Source of the DNA: Clostridioides difficile
GTDB lineage: Bacteria; Bacillota; Clostridia; Peptostreptococcales; Peptostreptococcaceae
Assembly (NCBI GenBank): GCA_012955965.1
Contig: JABBZI010000003.1
Coordinates: 62,001 to 126,000 of the forward strand
Length of the DNA: 64,000 nt
Direction of reading: 5' to 3'
In this document: one piece after another, positions 1-7,740 of the stretch
Position numbering within the stretch: position 1 is the first letter of the stretch
How the letters are laid out: each line of letters begins with the position of its first letter
The notes under the pieces: model-generated
Told to the model about the DNA's origin: nothing
Seen by the model: the letters and a program-made list of their open reading frames with translations, nothing else
Databases searched by the model: none
Position numbers and translations under genes: made by a program

Positions 1-125
1 AATTCAGTGTTATCTTTAAATTTCAACTTTTCATACCTAAGAGTTATCTTGCTAAAAAGAGTATATTCTACATCAATATATTCTTTTGCAAGCTTAAATT
101 TATCGCTACCTTCAATCACAATCAT
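1..125 (-). CDS. hypothetical protein, N-terminal part only
   Basis: An open frame starts with ATG at 125-123 on the minus strand and runs off the left edge after 41 codons without a stop. A GGGGA stretch about 7 nt before the ATG can act as ribosome binding site. The visible peptide (MIVIEGSDKFKLAKEYIDVE...) is charged, has no signal peptide or membrane segment, and I do not recognise it. It lies downstream of the sin gene pair on the same strand, but a strong hairpin (223-253) separates them, so it is probably a separate transcription unit. No function is proposed. Confidence 0.5.
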   Translation of the reverse strand, partial: MIVIEGSDKFKLAKEYIDVEYTLFSKITLRYEKLKFKDNTE

Positions 126-222
126 AGCCTATCCCCAATCGTTTTATATTAAAATAAGGCCATAGAACATGGTCTAATAGTACTAATTAGCACTATAAGA
201 CAATGTTAACACAAAAAGACAA

Positions 223-253
223 AAAAAGGTTATTTATTTCAAATAACCTTTTT
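223..253 (-). terminator. intrinsic terminator of the sin operon
   Basis: Perfect 13-bp arms (AAAAAGGTTATTT / AAATAACCTTTTT) with a 5-nt loop lie 21 nt past the stop of the minus-strand gene at 275-601. The A-run at the outer end of the left arm reads as a U-run on the minus-strand transcript. Confidence 0.8.
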
Positions 254-274
254 GTTTATATAAAATATAAAGAA

Positions 275-601
275 TCATATTCTATTCTTTTTTATTATAT
301 CTATAATCTGCAATATCAGATTTAGCTCTCTCGAATTTAAGTCTTTTAACACTTCATTTATATCATTTTCTAAATATGTCTTTCCAATGGGAGTAATATC
401 TTTTATAAGAGTATCTGCAGAGATATTTAATACACTTACAAACTTTATGAATGTTTTAAGACTTGGATTCTTCTTACCACTTTCTATTTGATTTATATAC
501 CAAGGTGATACTCCAACCATATTTGCAAACTCTTTTGAAGTTAAATTAGCTTTTTTACGTTCTTCTTTAAGTCTTTTACCTATACAATTCATTACTGTCA
601 T
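275..601 (-). CDS. sinR': SinR-like HTH regulator, second gene of the sin pair (SinR')
   Basis: Short XRE-family DNA-binding protein, about 108 aa. An N-terminal helix-turn-helix (roughly residues 6-60, with the typical LTSKEFANMVGVSPWYINQIESGKKNPS pattern split over helices 2-4) is followed by a short helical C-terminal segment ending in ILQIIDIIKKN, a likely multimerisation helix. Start choice: the frame opens at a GTG (613) directly after the stop of the upstream gene, but GAGG then AAAGTA then ATG at 601 is the better spaced start. In C. difficile the equivalent locus is known to encode SinR and an HTH-bearing antagonist, SinR', that affect sporulation, toxin and motility. Assignment here rests on gene order and domain type; the two could be swapped in role. 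Confidence 0.75.
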   Translation of the reverse strand: MTVMNCIGKRLKEERKKANLTSKEFANMVGVSPWYINQIESGKKNPSLKTFIKFVSVLNISADTLIKDITPIGKTYLENDINEVLKDLNSRELNLILQIIDIIKKNRI

Positions 602-613
602 TACTTTCCTCAC

Positions 614-952
614 TTATATTTCTTTGTATTTAATAATGCATTTTATTAACTCTAACATTGTGGCTTGTTCTTTTTCAGTTAATTTATTAATCATTTCATA
701 ACATTCCAAAGGTATAGAGTTATCAATGCCTTCTGCTGTAATAATATTTGCAAATAACAATTCAAGTGGTATATTCAAAGCAGTAGCGATTTTCATTATA
801 ATATTGATGGATGTATTTGTTTCAGCTCTTTCAATCTGACCAATATATGTTGTATGTAAACCTGCTTTTTCTGCTAGAAATTCTTGACTATATCCCAGTT
901 TTGTTCTATAGACTTTTATTCTATCTCCTATTATTTTTCCTATATTTGCCAA
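614..952 (-). CDS. sinR: SinR-like HTH transcriptional regulator
   Basis: 112-aa XRE-family regulator. The HTH spans about residues 6-63 (GDRIKVYRTKLGYSQEFLAEKAG, then TYIGQIERAETN as recognition region). A C-terminal helical stretch (about residues 85-110, PLECYEMINKLTEKEQATMLELIK) resembles the SinR/SinI multimerisation segment. The start is TTG at 952-950, supported by GGTGGAGG ending 8 nt upstream. It is the promoter-proximal gene of a two-gene operon: its stop abuts the next reading frame, indicating coupled translation. Family knowledge: SinR in C. difficile is a pleiotropic regulator of the sporulation/motility/toxin switch. Upstream DNA carries repeated AGACTA/TAGTCT sites (see 1000-1085). 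Confidence 0.8.
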   Translation of the reverse strand: MANIGKIIGDRIKVYRTKLGYSQEFLAEKAGLHTTYIGQIERAETNTSINIIMKIATALNIPLELLFANIITAEGIDNSIPLECYEMINKLTEKEQATMLELIKCIIKYKEI

Positions 953-999
953 TTATTATCCCTCCACCTTAGATTATATTCATAGTTTAAGTTGTTTTA

Positions 1000-1085
1000 T
1001 ATAGACTATTTATACTTTTTTAGTCTGAATATAGACTATATATGTTTTTAAACTGAAATATATGCTATTTATTTTGCATAGTCTG
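1000..1085. promoter_or_regulatory. cluster of AGACTA/TAGTCT repeats upstream of sinR
   Basis: AGACTA occurs at 1003-1008 and 1033-1038 (both inside TATAGACTAT, exactly 30 bp apart) and its inverse TAGTCT at 1021-1026 and 1079-1084. The 1021/1033 pair forms an inverted repeat with 6-nt spacing. All lie 50-130 bp upstream of the sinR start, a place where a regulator of the sin operon would bind. Which protein binds is not shown by the sequence. A TATAAT-like -10 lies at 978-973 on the minus strand but lacks a good -35. Confidence 0.4.
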
Positions 1086-1643
1086 TATCTACAATAAATA
1101 AATATGGATAAATCATATTCTTAATTAGACAAATATTTTTTATAATTTCATACCCGTACTACAATAATAAAACGAATTAATAATATGTTAATTATAGCAT
1201 TTTTTATTGTAATTACATATTATATATGTAGAATATATTTTGAAAATTTAAATAATTTTGGATTTGACAATATAAGATGCTTGTAATATGTAGAAAATTT
1301 TTTGGTAAGTATTTAAAACATGACTAGTGTATTAGTAGAGTTGATATTTTTAAATATAATAAATAGATGTAAAATAGAAAAGCAATTATAATAGAAGATA
1401 GTTTATACAATAACATTTCATAAAAATATATAATTAAATAAATAATAAAATTGTATGATATTAGTTTCGATAATAAAAAAATAAATACGCAAATCTTTAT
1501 AAACATAAGTTATATTTAATATTATGTCAGAGTGATAATTTCATAAAAATATTTAATAACTATAAATTACGTTATATATATATATATTGTAGTTCAATAG
1601 TGATATAATAATAAAAAAATTTTTAAAGAGAGTGAGAGTACCT
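1086..1643. other. AT-rich intergenic region, no gene seen
   Basis: About 560 bp between the divergent sinR and carbonic anhydrase genes. It contains long A/T stretches and a TATATATA run near 1575-1585. Short open frames on the minus strand lack ribosome binding sites and have the hydrophobic, low-complexity composition expected from AT-rich noise. No tRNA-like or riboswitch-like structure was recognised. Confidence 0.5.
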
Positions 1644-2210
1644 ATGAGAAAACTTGAAGAGATATTAGAGTATAATAAATCATTTGTAGAGAACAAAGAA
1701 TACGAAAAGTATGCAACATCAAAACATCCAAATAAAAAAATAGTAGTTTTATCTTGTATGGACACAAGATTAACTGAACTTTTGCCTAAAGCTATGAATT
1801 TAAAAAATGGAGATGTTAAGCTAATAAAAAATGCAGGAGCTACTATAATGCATCCTTTTGGCAGTATTATGAGAAGTATTCTAGTTGCAATTTATGAGTT
1901 TGATGTAGATGAGGTTATAGTTGTAGGGCATCATGGATGTGGGATGTGTAATGTTGATACAGATAAATTACTTAGTAAAATTTTAGATAGGGGAATATCT
2001 AATGATGTAATACTTACACTTCGCAGTGCTGGAATTGATACAAAGCAATGGTTACATGGATTTGATTCTGCAGAAGAATCTGTAAAAGATAGTATTAATT
2101 TAATAAAAGGGCATCCTTTGATTCCTGAAGGAATTATTGTACACGGTCTAATAATATCACCAGAAACTGGAAAATTAGACATCGTTGTGAATGGATATGA
2201 AGATAAATAG
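1644..2210 (+). CDS. beta-class carbonic anhydrase
   Basis: 188 aa, cytosolic. It catalyses reversible CO2 hydration, supplying bicarbonate and balancing pH. The zinc-site signature of beta-carbonic anhydrases is complete: C38 and D40-x-R42 in VLSCMDTRL, then H96 and C99 in GHHGCGMC; the NAG motif after the first strand (IKNAGATI) is also present. The length fits the small bacterial YtiB/YvdA-type subgroup. ATG at 1644 was chosen over an upstream in-frame GTG (1632) because GTGAGAG sits about 6 nt before it. It is monocistronic, ended by the hairpin at 2243-2280. Confidence 0.88.
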   Translation: MRKLEEILEYNKSFVENKEYEKYATSKHPNKKIVVLSCMDTRLTELLPKAMNLKNGDVKLIKNAGATIMHPFGSIMRSILVAIYEFDVDEVIVVGHHGCGMCNVDTDKLLSKILDRGISNDVILTLRSAGIDTKQWLHGFDSAEESVKDSINLIKGHPLIPEGIIVHGLIISPETGKLDIVVNGYEDK

Positions 2211-2242
2211 AATATTATATAAGCAATAATATAGTGCTGGAT

Positions 2243-2280
2243 AAAAGTTGTTTCAAATTTACCTTGGAACAACTTTTTTA
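2243..2280 (+). terminator. intrinsic terminator after carbonic anhydrase
   Basis: AAAAGTTGTTTC pairs with GGAACAACTTTT (one G-U pair) across an 11-nt loop and is followed by TTTTA. Confidence 0.8.
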
Positions 2281-2332
2281 TTTGAAAATATATGAAAAGG
2301 TTTATTTTAAGCTTTTCAATAAAAAATATAAG

Positions 2333-2342
2333 TAGTCGACTA
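2333..2342. promoter_or_regulatory. candidate MarR operator, upstream copy
   Basis: Perfect 10-bp palindrome TAGTCGACTA, the same core as TTAGCCGACTAA at 2469-2480. It lies about 165 bp upstream of the marR start, in DNA that otherwise has almost no G+C. Confidence 0.4.
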
Positions 2343-2434
2343 ATTAAAAAACTTACTATTATTTATTAAAATTATAACTAAACAGTGGAAAAATATTTAA
2401 TAAATGAAATTTATATGAATTTTTTATAAATATA

Positions 2435-2480
2435 TTGAAAAAAAGTATATGATATAGTAGAATAACAGTTAGCCGACTAA
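2435..2480 (+). promoter_or_regulatory. promoter and operator of the marR-ABC exporter operon
   Basis: -35 TTGAAA (2435-2440), 17-bp spacer, -10 TAGAAT (2458-2463). Immediately downstream, over the expected transcription start, is the near-palindrome TTAGCCGACTAA (2469-2480). A shorter relative, TTAGACTAA, sits at 3001-3009 between marR and the first ABC gene. The layout suggests autorepression by the MarR protein encoded next. Confidence 0.6.
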
Positions 2481-2506
2481 GTAATATAAAAATAAGGAGG
2501 GGAAGT

Positions 2507-2968
2507 ATGAATAGTAATTCTGAAGAAAAATTGAATGATGTTTTCTTGCAATTAATGCGAATATATTTTATAAGAACGCATTTTTATTTTGATAAATTAG
2601 GCTTATATCATGGTCAGCCACAAATACTTTTTTCACTAAAGATGAAGAATGGGCAAAGTCAAAAAGAATTAGCAGATAAAAGAAAAGTAAAAGCATCAAC
2701 TACTACAGTTATGATAAAGAGAATGGAAAAAGCTGGACTCGTAGAAAGAAAACAAGATGAAAAAGACCAAAGAGTATCTAGGATTTTTTTGACAGATAAA
2801 GGTCTAGAAACATGTAATAAAGTTGAAGAATTTAATCAGGAATTAGAAAGAGAATTCTTTTTAGGATTTAGTGAAGAAGAAAAAATAGTACTTAGAAGAC
2901 TCCTAATGCAAGTAAGAGATAATTTAAAAGCAGGATGTCATAAACCTGAGGATGAAAAATATTTTTAA
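2507..2968 (+). CDS. MarR-family transcriptional regulator
   Basis: 153-aa winged-helix regulator. The order of features fits MarR: N-terminal dimerisation helices, the HTH around residues 47-75 (QSQKELADKRKVKASTTTVMIKRMEKAGLV), the wing with the DxRxxR-type sequence DEKDQRVSRIFLT (about residues 83-95), and a long C-terminal helix. AAGGAGGGG 5 nt before ATG gives a firm start. It stands 67 bp ahead of the two ABC half-transporter genes, so it probably represses the exporter operon and itself and is relieved by a transported compound. The ligand is unknown. Confidence 0.88.
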   Translation: MNSNSEEKLNDVFLQLMRIYFIRTHFYFDKLGLYHGQPQILFSLKMKNGQSQKELADKRKVKASTTTVMIKRMEKAGLVERKQDEKDQRVSRIFLTDKGLETCNKVEEFNQELEREFFLGFSEEEKIVLRRLLMQVRDNLKAGCHKPEDEKYF

Positions 2969-3035
2969 ATTTTAAAATGATATTTTTCAATTTAATGTCA
3001 TTAGACTAATTAATATTACAGAAGGGAAGAAATGT

Positions 3036-5282
3036 ATGTTTAAATTAATTAAATATTTAAAGAAGTCAGCATTATCAATAGTGGTAATAGTATGTCTATT
3101 GGTAGTTCAAGCAGTATGTGACCTTTCTTTACCAGAATACACATCCAATATAGTAAATATAGGTATACAACAAGGTGGAGTAGAAAACTCTGTTCCATCT
3201 GTGATTAGAAAGGGAGAATTAGATAAAATTACTTTATTCATGGATAAAAGTAGTAAGGATAAAGTATTAGATAATTATACGTTATTAAATAAAGAAGAGT
3301 ATAGTAAGTATAAAGATAAGTATCCAGGTCTAAAAGATGAATCTCTTTATGAGTTAAACACTAAAGATAAAGATACTATAGATGATTTAAATTCTATCTT
3401 TGGTAAAGCTATTTTAATAGTATCAGGACTTGAAGGTGATAGTAAAGAAGTAAAAGCAATGAAATCTCAACTAATGAGCCAACTTCCACCACAAGCTACT
3501 CAAGGTGGAGATATTGATATATTTAAGTTATTATCAGCAATGCCAAAAGAGCAATTAGACACATTAACTAAAGAGATGAGTAAAGGTTTTGAAGGTATGC
3601 CAGAAAGTATGATAACACAAAGTTCAGTATCATATGTGAAGGCAGAGTATGAGAAAATAGGTATTGATACAGAAAAAACTCAAAATAATTATATATTACT
3701 TACTGGAGCTAAAATGCTTGGTATAGCTATGATTAGTATGGTAGCTACAATAACAGTAGGATTCTTAGCAGCAAGAGTAGCAGCAAGTGTAGGTAGAAAT
3801 CTAAGAAGTGGAGTTTTTAAAAAGGTTATGTCATTTTCAAATACTGAGATGAATGAGTTTTCTACAGCCTCATTAATTACTCGTAGTACAAATGATATTC
3901 AACAAATACAAATGTTAATGGTTATGTTACTTAGAATAGTATTCTATGCACCTATAATGGCTATAGGTGGAGTAATAAAAGTTTTAAATACAAATACTTC
4001 GATGGCTTGGATTATAGCAGTAGCAGTAGTTGCTATTTTATCATTAATAGTAGTGTTATTCTCAGTGGTTATGCCTAAGTTCAAACTAGTTCAAAAACTT
4101 GTTGATAAGTTAAACTTAGTAAGCCGTGAAATAATAACTGGTATACCAGTCATTAGAGCTTTTAGTACTGAGAAACATGAAGAAGAAAGATTTGATGAAG
4201 CAAATAAAAATTTAACTAAAACAAATCTTTTTGTAAATAGAGTTATGACATGTATGATGCCTGCTATGATGCTTATAATGAACCTTATCACAGTTCTTAT
4301 AGTTTGGAGAGGTGCATATAGTGTTGATTCTGGGGCAATGCAAGTTGGAGATATGATGGCATTTATACAATATACAATGCAGATAATAATGTCATTTTTA
4401 ATGATATCAATGGTATCTATTATGCTTCCAAGAGCATCTGTTTCAGCTACACGTATAGATGAAGTATTAGTATCAGATATAAGTATTAAAGACCCTCAAA
4501 AAACAGAAGTGCAAGAATTTGAAGAAGATAAAAAAGGTCTTGTTGAATTTAAAAATGTTTCATTTATGTATCCAGATGCAGAGGAACCTATATTGACAGA
4601 TATATCTTTTACAGCAAAACCAGGAGAAACAACTGCATTTATAGGAAGCACTGGTAGTGGTAAATCAACTCTTATAAATTTAATTCCTCGTTTCTTTGAT
4701 GTGACAGAGGGAGAAATATTACTTGATGGAGTTAATATAAAAAATGTTTCTCAACATGATTTAAGAGAAAAAATTGGATATGTACCTCAAAAAGGAGTAT
4801 TATTCTCTGGTACTATAGAATCCAACTTAAAATATGGTAGAAAAGACGCAACAGATGAAGAAATGAGAACTGCAGCTGAAATAGCTCAAGCTACAGAATT
4901 TATTGATTCTAAGCCAGAAGCTTTTAAAACTGAAATTTCTCAAGGTGGAACAAATGTATCTGGAGGTCAAAAACAAAGACTTTCTATTGCAAGAGCAATA
5001 GCAAAAAATCCAGAAGTGTATATATTTGATGATAGTTTTTCAGCTCTTGACTTAAAAACTGATGCAGCTCTTCGTAAGGCTTTAAAATCACAAACTGCTG
5101 AAAGTACAGTACTAATAGTTGCACAAAGAATTAGCACAATCTTGCATGCAGAACAAATAATCGTTTTAAATGAAGGAAAAATAGTTGGAATAGGAACGCA
5201 TAAAGAGCTTCTAAAAAATTGCGAAGTTTATGAGCAAATAGCTTTATCACAACTTTCAAAGGAGGAGCTAGGTAATGAGTAG
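3036..5282 (+). CDS. ABC exporter half-transporter with degenerate catalytic site (subunit 1 of a heterodimer)
   Basis: 748 aa: six-helix type-I exporter membrane domain fused to an ATPase domain, acting in the cytoplasmic membrane. After the first helix comes an unusually large extracytoplasmic insert (about residues 45-215). The nucleotide domain has Walker A GSTGSGKST (about 537-545) and signature VSGGQ (about 641), but Walker B reads IFDDS, with Asp replacing the catalytic Glu, and the H-loop reads AQR instead of AHR. Such changes mark the non-hydrolysing site of asymmetric exporters such as TM287/288 and BmrCD. The next gene overlaps by 8 nt and supplies the intact site. Regulation by the upstream MarR is likely; drug or peptide export is inferred, substrate unknown. 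Confidence 0.88.
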   Translation: MFKLIKYLKKSALSIVVIVCLLVVQAVCDLSLPEYTSNIVNIGIQQGGVENSVPSVIRKGELDKITLFMDKSSKDKVLDNYTLLNKEEYSKYKDKYPGLKDESLYELNTKDKDTIDDLNSIFGKAILIVSGLEGDSKEVKAMKSQLMSQLPPQATQGGDIDIFKLLSAMPKEQLDTLTKEMSKGFEGMPESMITQSSVSYVKAEYEKIGIDTEKTQNNYILLTGAKMLGIAMISMVATITVGFLAARVAASVGRNLRSGVFKKVMSFSNTEMNEFSTASLITRSTNDIQQIQMLMVMLLRIVFYAPIMAIGGVIKVLNTNTSMAWIIAVAVVAILSLIVVLFSVVMPKFKLVQKLVDKLNLVSREIITGIPVIRAFSTEKHEEERFDEANKNLTKTNLFVNRVMTCMMPAMMLIMNLITVLIVWRGAYSVDSGAMQVGDMMAFIQYTMQIIMSFLMISMVSIMLPRASVSATRIDEVLVSDISIKDPQKTEVQEFEEDKKGLVEFKNVSFMYPDAEEPILTDISFTAKPGETTAFIGSTGSGKSTLINLIPRFFDVTEGEILLDGVNIKNVSQHDLREKIGYVPQKGVLFSGTIESNLKYGRKDATDEEMRTAAEIAQATEFIDSKPEAFKTEISQGGTNVSGGQKQRLSIARAIAKNPEVYIFDDSFSALDLKTDAALRKALKSQTAESTVLIVAQRISTILHAEQIIVLNEGKIVGIGTHKELLKNCEVYEQIALSQLSKEELGNE

Positions 5283-7107
5283 AATGGGAAAAGGTCCTAT
5301 GGGAAAATCTATGGGAGCAGGGCAAAAAGCAAATGATTTTAAAGGAACTATGCGAAAACTAATTGCATATTTATCTAAATTTAAAATATCAATAATTTTG
5401 GTAATTGTATTTGCTATTGGAAGTGCATCATTTTCTATAGTAGGTCCAAAAATCTTAGGTAAGGCAACTACAAAGATATTTGAAGGATTAGTGAGCAAAG
5501 TTTCTGGAGGTAATGTAGGTATAGATTTTAATGCAATTGGACAAATCTTAATATTTTTACTTTGTCTTTACTTGATAAGTGCATTATTCTCTTTTATACA
5601 AGGGTTCATAATGAGTGGGATTTCTCAAAAAGTATCCTATAACTTAAGAAAAGAGATTTCAGTAAAATTGGATAGATTGCCAATGAAATATTTTGATACT
5701 AAGACACATGGTGAGATATTGTCAAGAATTACAAATGATATAGATACTTTAAATCAAAGTTTAAATCAAAGTATGACACAACTTATAACATCAGTGACAA
5801 CTATGATAGGTGTTTTGATAATGATGTTATCTATAAGTGGTATTATGACATTGGTAGCAATTTTAATATTACCAATATCAATGTTTGTAATTTCGAGAAT
5901 AGTAAAAAAATCACAAAAATACTTTAGATCTCAACAAGAATATTTAGGAAATGTAAATGGTCAAGTTGAGGAAACTTACAGTGGTCAGACAATAGTAAAA
6001 GCATTTAACCGTGAAGAAGAAGTAATTGAAGAGTTTGATAAATTAAATAATAACTTGTATAATTCAGCATGGAAATCTCAATTTTTATCAGGAATAATGC
6101 AACCACTTATGATGTTTATTGGAAACCTAGGATATGTAATGGTATCAATCTTAGGAGGTTGGCTTGCAATTAAGAAAACAATCGAGGTTGGAGACATACA
6201 ATCATTTATACAATATGTAAGAAACTTTACACAACCTATGACTCAGATTGCACAAGTTGCTAACTTACTACAATCAACAGCAGCAGCTTCTGAAAGAGTA
6301 TTTGAGTTTTTAGAAGAAGAAGAAGAAGATCAAATTGTTGAAAATGCAGTTTCAATAGATGGTTTAGAAGGAAAAATTGATTTTGAAAATGTCAACTTTG
6401 GATATAATTCAAATAAGACTATAATAAATAACTTTTCAGTAAATGTTAAACCAGGTCAAAAAGTTGCCATTGTTGGACCTACAGGAGCAGGTAAAACTAC
6501 AATAGTTAAACTTTTAATGAGATTCTATGATGTTAATAGTGGTGCAATATTGATTGATGGGCATAATATCAAAGATTTCAATCGTAGTGAACTTAGAGAA
6601 ATGTTTGGTATGGTTCTTCAAGATACATGGTTATTTAGTGGTTCTATTATGGAAAATATAAGATATGGTAAGTTAAATGCTACAGATGAAGAAGTTATAG
6701 AGGCTGCTAAATCTGCACATGTTCATAGATTTATTAAGACATTACCAGATGGATATAAGATGAAACTAAATGAAGAAGCAAGTAACGTTTCTCAAGGTCA
6801 AAAACAATTATTGACTATAGCTCGTGCTATTTTAGCAGACCCTAAAATACTAATATTAGATGAAGCTACAAGTTCTGTTGATACTAGAACAGAAGTATTG
6901 ATTCAAAAGGCTATGGATAATCTTATGGAAGGCAGAACAAGTTTTGTTATAGCTCATAGGTTATCAACTATACGTGATGCTGATATGATTCTTGTTATGA
7001 ATGAAGGAGATATAGTTGAGCAAGGAAATCATGAGGAACTTCTAAAGAAAGGCGGGTTCTATGCCAATCTTTATAATTCTCAATTTGAAGAAGATGAAGC
7101 AATGTAA
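5275..7107 (+). CDS. ABC exporter half-transporter with consensus ATPase motifs (subunit 2)
   Basis: 610 aa, type-I exporter with membrane helices in about residues 30-330 and an ATPase domain after 370. Walker A GPTGAGKTT (about 401-409), Walker B ILDEAT with the catalytic Glu (about 528) and the H-loop AHR (about 560) are intact; the signature is VSQGQ rather than LSGGQ. In a heterodimer each ATP site combines one subunit's Walker motifs with the other's signature, so this subunit contributes the catalytic Glu and its partner the normal signature. The start overlaps the previous stop by 8 nt, indicating translational coupling and fixed stoichiometry. The Met/Gly/Lys-rich N-terminus (first 15 residues) is unusual but cytoplasmic. 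Confidence 0.9.
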   Translation: MSRMGKGPMGKSMGAGQKANDFKGTMRKLIAYLSKFKISIILVIVFAIGSASFSIVGPKILGKATTKIFEGLVSKVSGGNVGIDFNAIGQILIFLLCLYLISALFSFIQGFIMSGISQKVSYNLRKEISVKLDRLPMKYFDTKTHGEILSRITNDIDTLNQSLNQSMTQLITSVTTMIGVLIMMLSISGIMTLVAILILPISMFVISRIVKKSQKYFRSQQEYLGNVNGQVEETYSGQTIVKAFNREEEVIEEFDKLNNNLYNSAWKSQFLSGIMQPLMMFIGNLGYVMVSILGGWLAIKKTIEVGDIQSFIQYVRNFTQPMTQIAQVANLLQSTAAASERVFEFLEEEEEDQIVENAVSIDGLEGKIDFENVNFGYNSNKTIINNFSVNVKPGQKVAIVGPTGAGKTTIVKLLMRFYDVNSGAILIDGHNIKDFNRSELREMFGMVLQDTWLFSGSIMENIRYGKLNATDEEVIEAAKSAHVHRFIKTLPDGYKMKLNEEASNVSQGQKQLLTIARAILADPKILILDEATSSVDTRTEVLIQKAMDNLMEGRTSFVIAHRLSTIRDADMILVMNEGDIVEQGNHEELLKKGGFYANLYNSQFEEDEAM

Positions 7108-7153
7108 CAAAAAATTTCTTTAGAATAGATGTGTAATTTATTAAGATAAACTA

Positions 7154-7194
7154 AATAGATAAGATTATATTTTATAAGTATAGTCTTATCTATT
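7154..7194 (+). terminator. terminator after the ABC exporter operon
   Basis: AATAGATAAGATTATA pairs with TATAGTCTTATCTATT (one G-U pair) over a 9-nt loop, followed by ATTTTATG. Confidence 0.7.
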
Positions 7195-7567
7195 ATTTTA
7201 TGTCTTTACAAAGTATGTATTTTATTATACTATGTAATAAGGAAAATGTTGGAGGTGGTTATCAAAATGTATATTTAATCGTATTCTTTAAATTTTATTA
7301 TAAGTAAAATTTAATTTTAATAGTTGTTGATTGTATAAAAGTGTATATTTCTATTACTTTTATTAATCATGTAAAAAACTACTTAAATTTAAGAATTGGG
7401 TTAAATATAATATGATAATTACATGTTAGTCAATTAAATTGGCATATTTTTAATATATATTTAGAATTTTAATCCTTCTTATGATATAAGTAGCTTGTTT
7501 TTATTACTTAGATTTGTAAGGAGTTTTTTTATTGAAAAAACTACATAATATAATTGAGAGGGGGTGT
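7195..7567. other. intergenic region before hflX
   Basis: AT-rich DNA without a convincing gene. Near 7522-7542 an A/T hairpin (AGTTTTTT / AAAAAACT) lies shortly before the candidate leader peptide at 7568. A GGAGGTGG at 7251-7258 is followed within a few codons by stops, so no coding sequence is proposed there. Confidence 0.4.
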
Positions 7568-7603
7568 ATGAAAGTGATTTTTTCTATAAGATTGAGAAAA
7601 TAA
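7568..7603 (+). CDS. candidate leader peptide upstream of hflX
   Basis: An 11-codon reading frame (MKVIFSIRLRK) begins at ATG 7568, 5 nt after the strong ribosome binding sequence GAGAGGGGG. Its stop TAA overlaps a second ATG (7603) that opens a 21-codon frame ending at 7668. The gene hflX follows at 7741. Established context: a ribosome-splitting HflX homologue in Listeria is reported to be controlled by an upstream translated leader and attenuation. Here the leader role is inference from the ribosome binding site and the position; there is no homology evidence for such a short peptide. Confidence 0.35.
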   Translation: MKVIFSIRLRK

Positions 7604-7704
7604 TGCACGATTATGGTTATTATAATGTTAAATTAGAAGTGTCATTTAAGGATAAAATAAAGGTATAATTCTTAATGAATTTAATTATAGAGCCATAATC
7701 TCGT
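7603..7704 (+). promoter_or_regulatory. imperfect long-range inverted repeat in the hflX leader
   Basis: GCACGA-TTATGG (7605-7616) can pair with CCATAA-TC-TCGTGC (around 7691-7704) apart from a 2-nt bulge, and an ATTATA / TATAAT pair lies further in. The fold would enclose the second short frame and its stop. It ends about 30 nt before the hflX ribosome binding site, so it could influence elongation or initiation. There is no obvious U-run after it. Confidence 0.3.
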
Positions 7705-7740
7705 GCTATATATCAAATAAAAATAGCAGATAAGGAGAAT

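Noticed and set aside
1324-1765. Two short minus-strand open frames before the carbonic anhydrase
   Set aside because: Hydrophobic Ile/Leu/Tyr-rich products typical of AT-rich noise, no ribosome binding sites, and the second overlaps the carbonic anhydrase coding region.
7564-7668. Single 34-aa gene starting at GTG 7564 before hflX
   Set aside because: The GTG overlaps the ribosome binding sequence itself; two short overlapping frames from ATG 7568 and ATG 7603 fit the spacing better.
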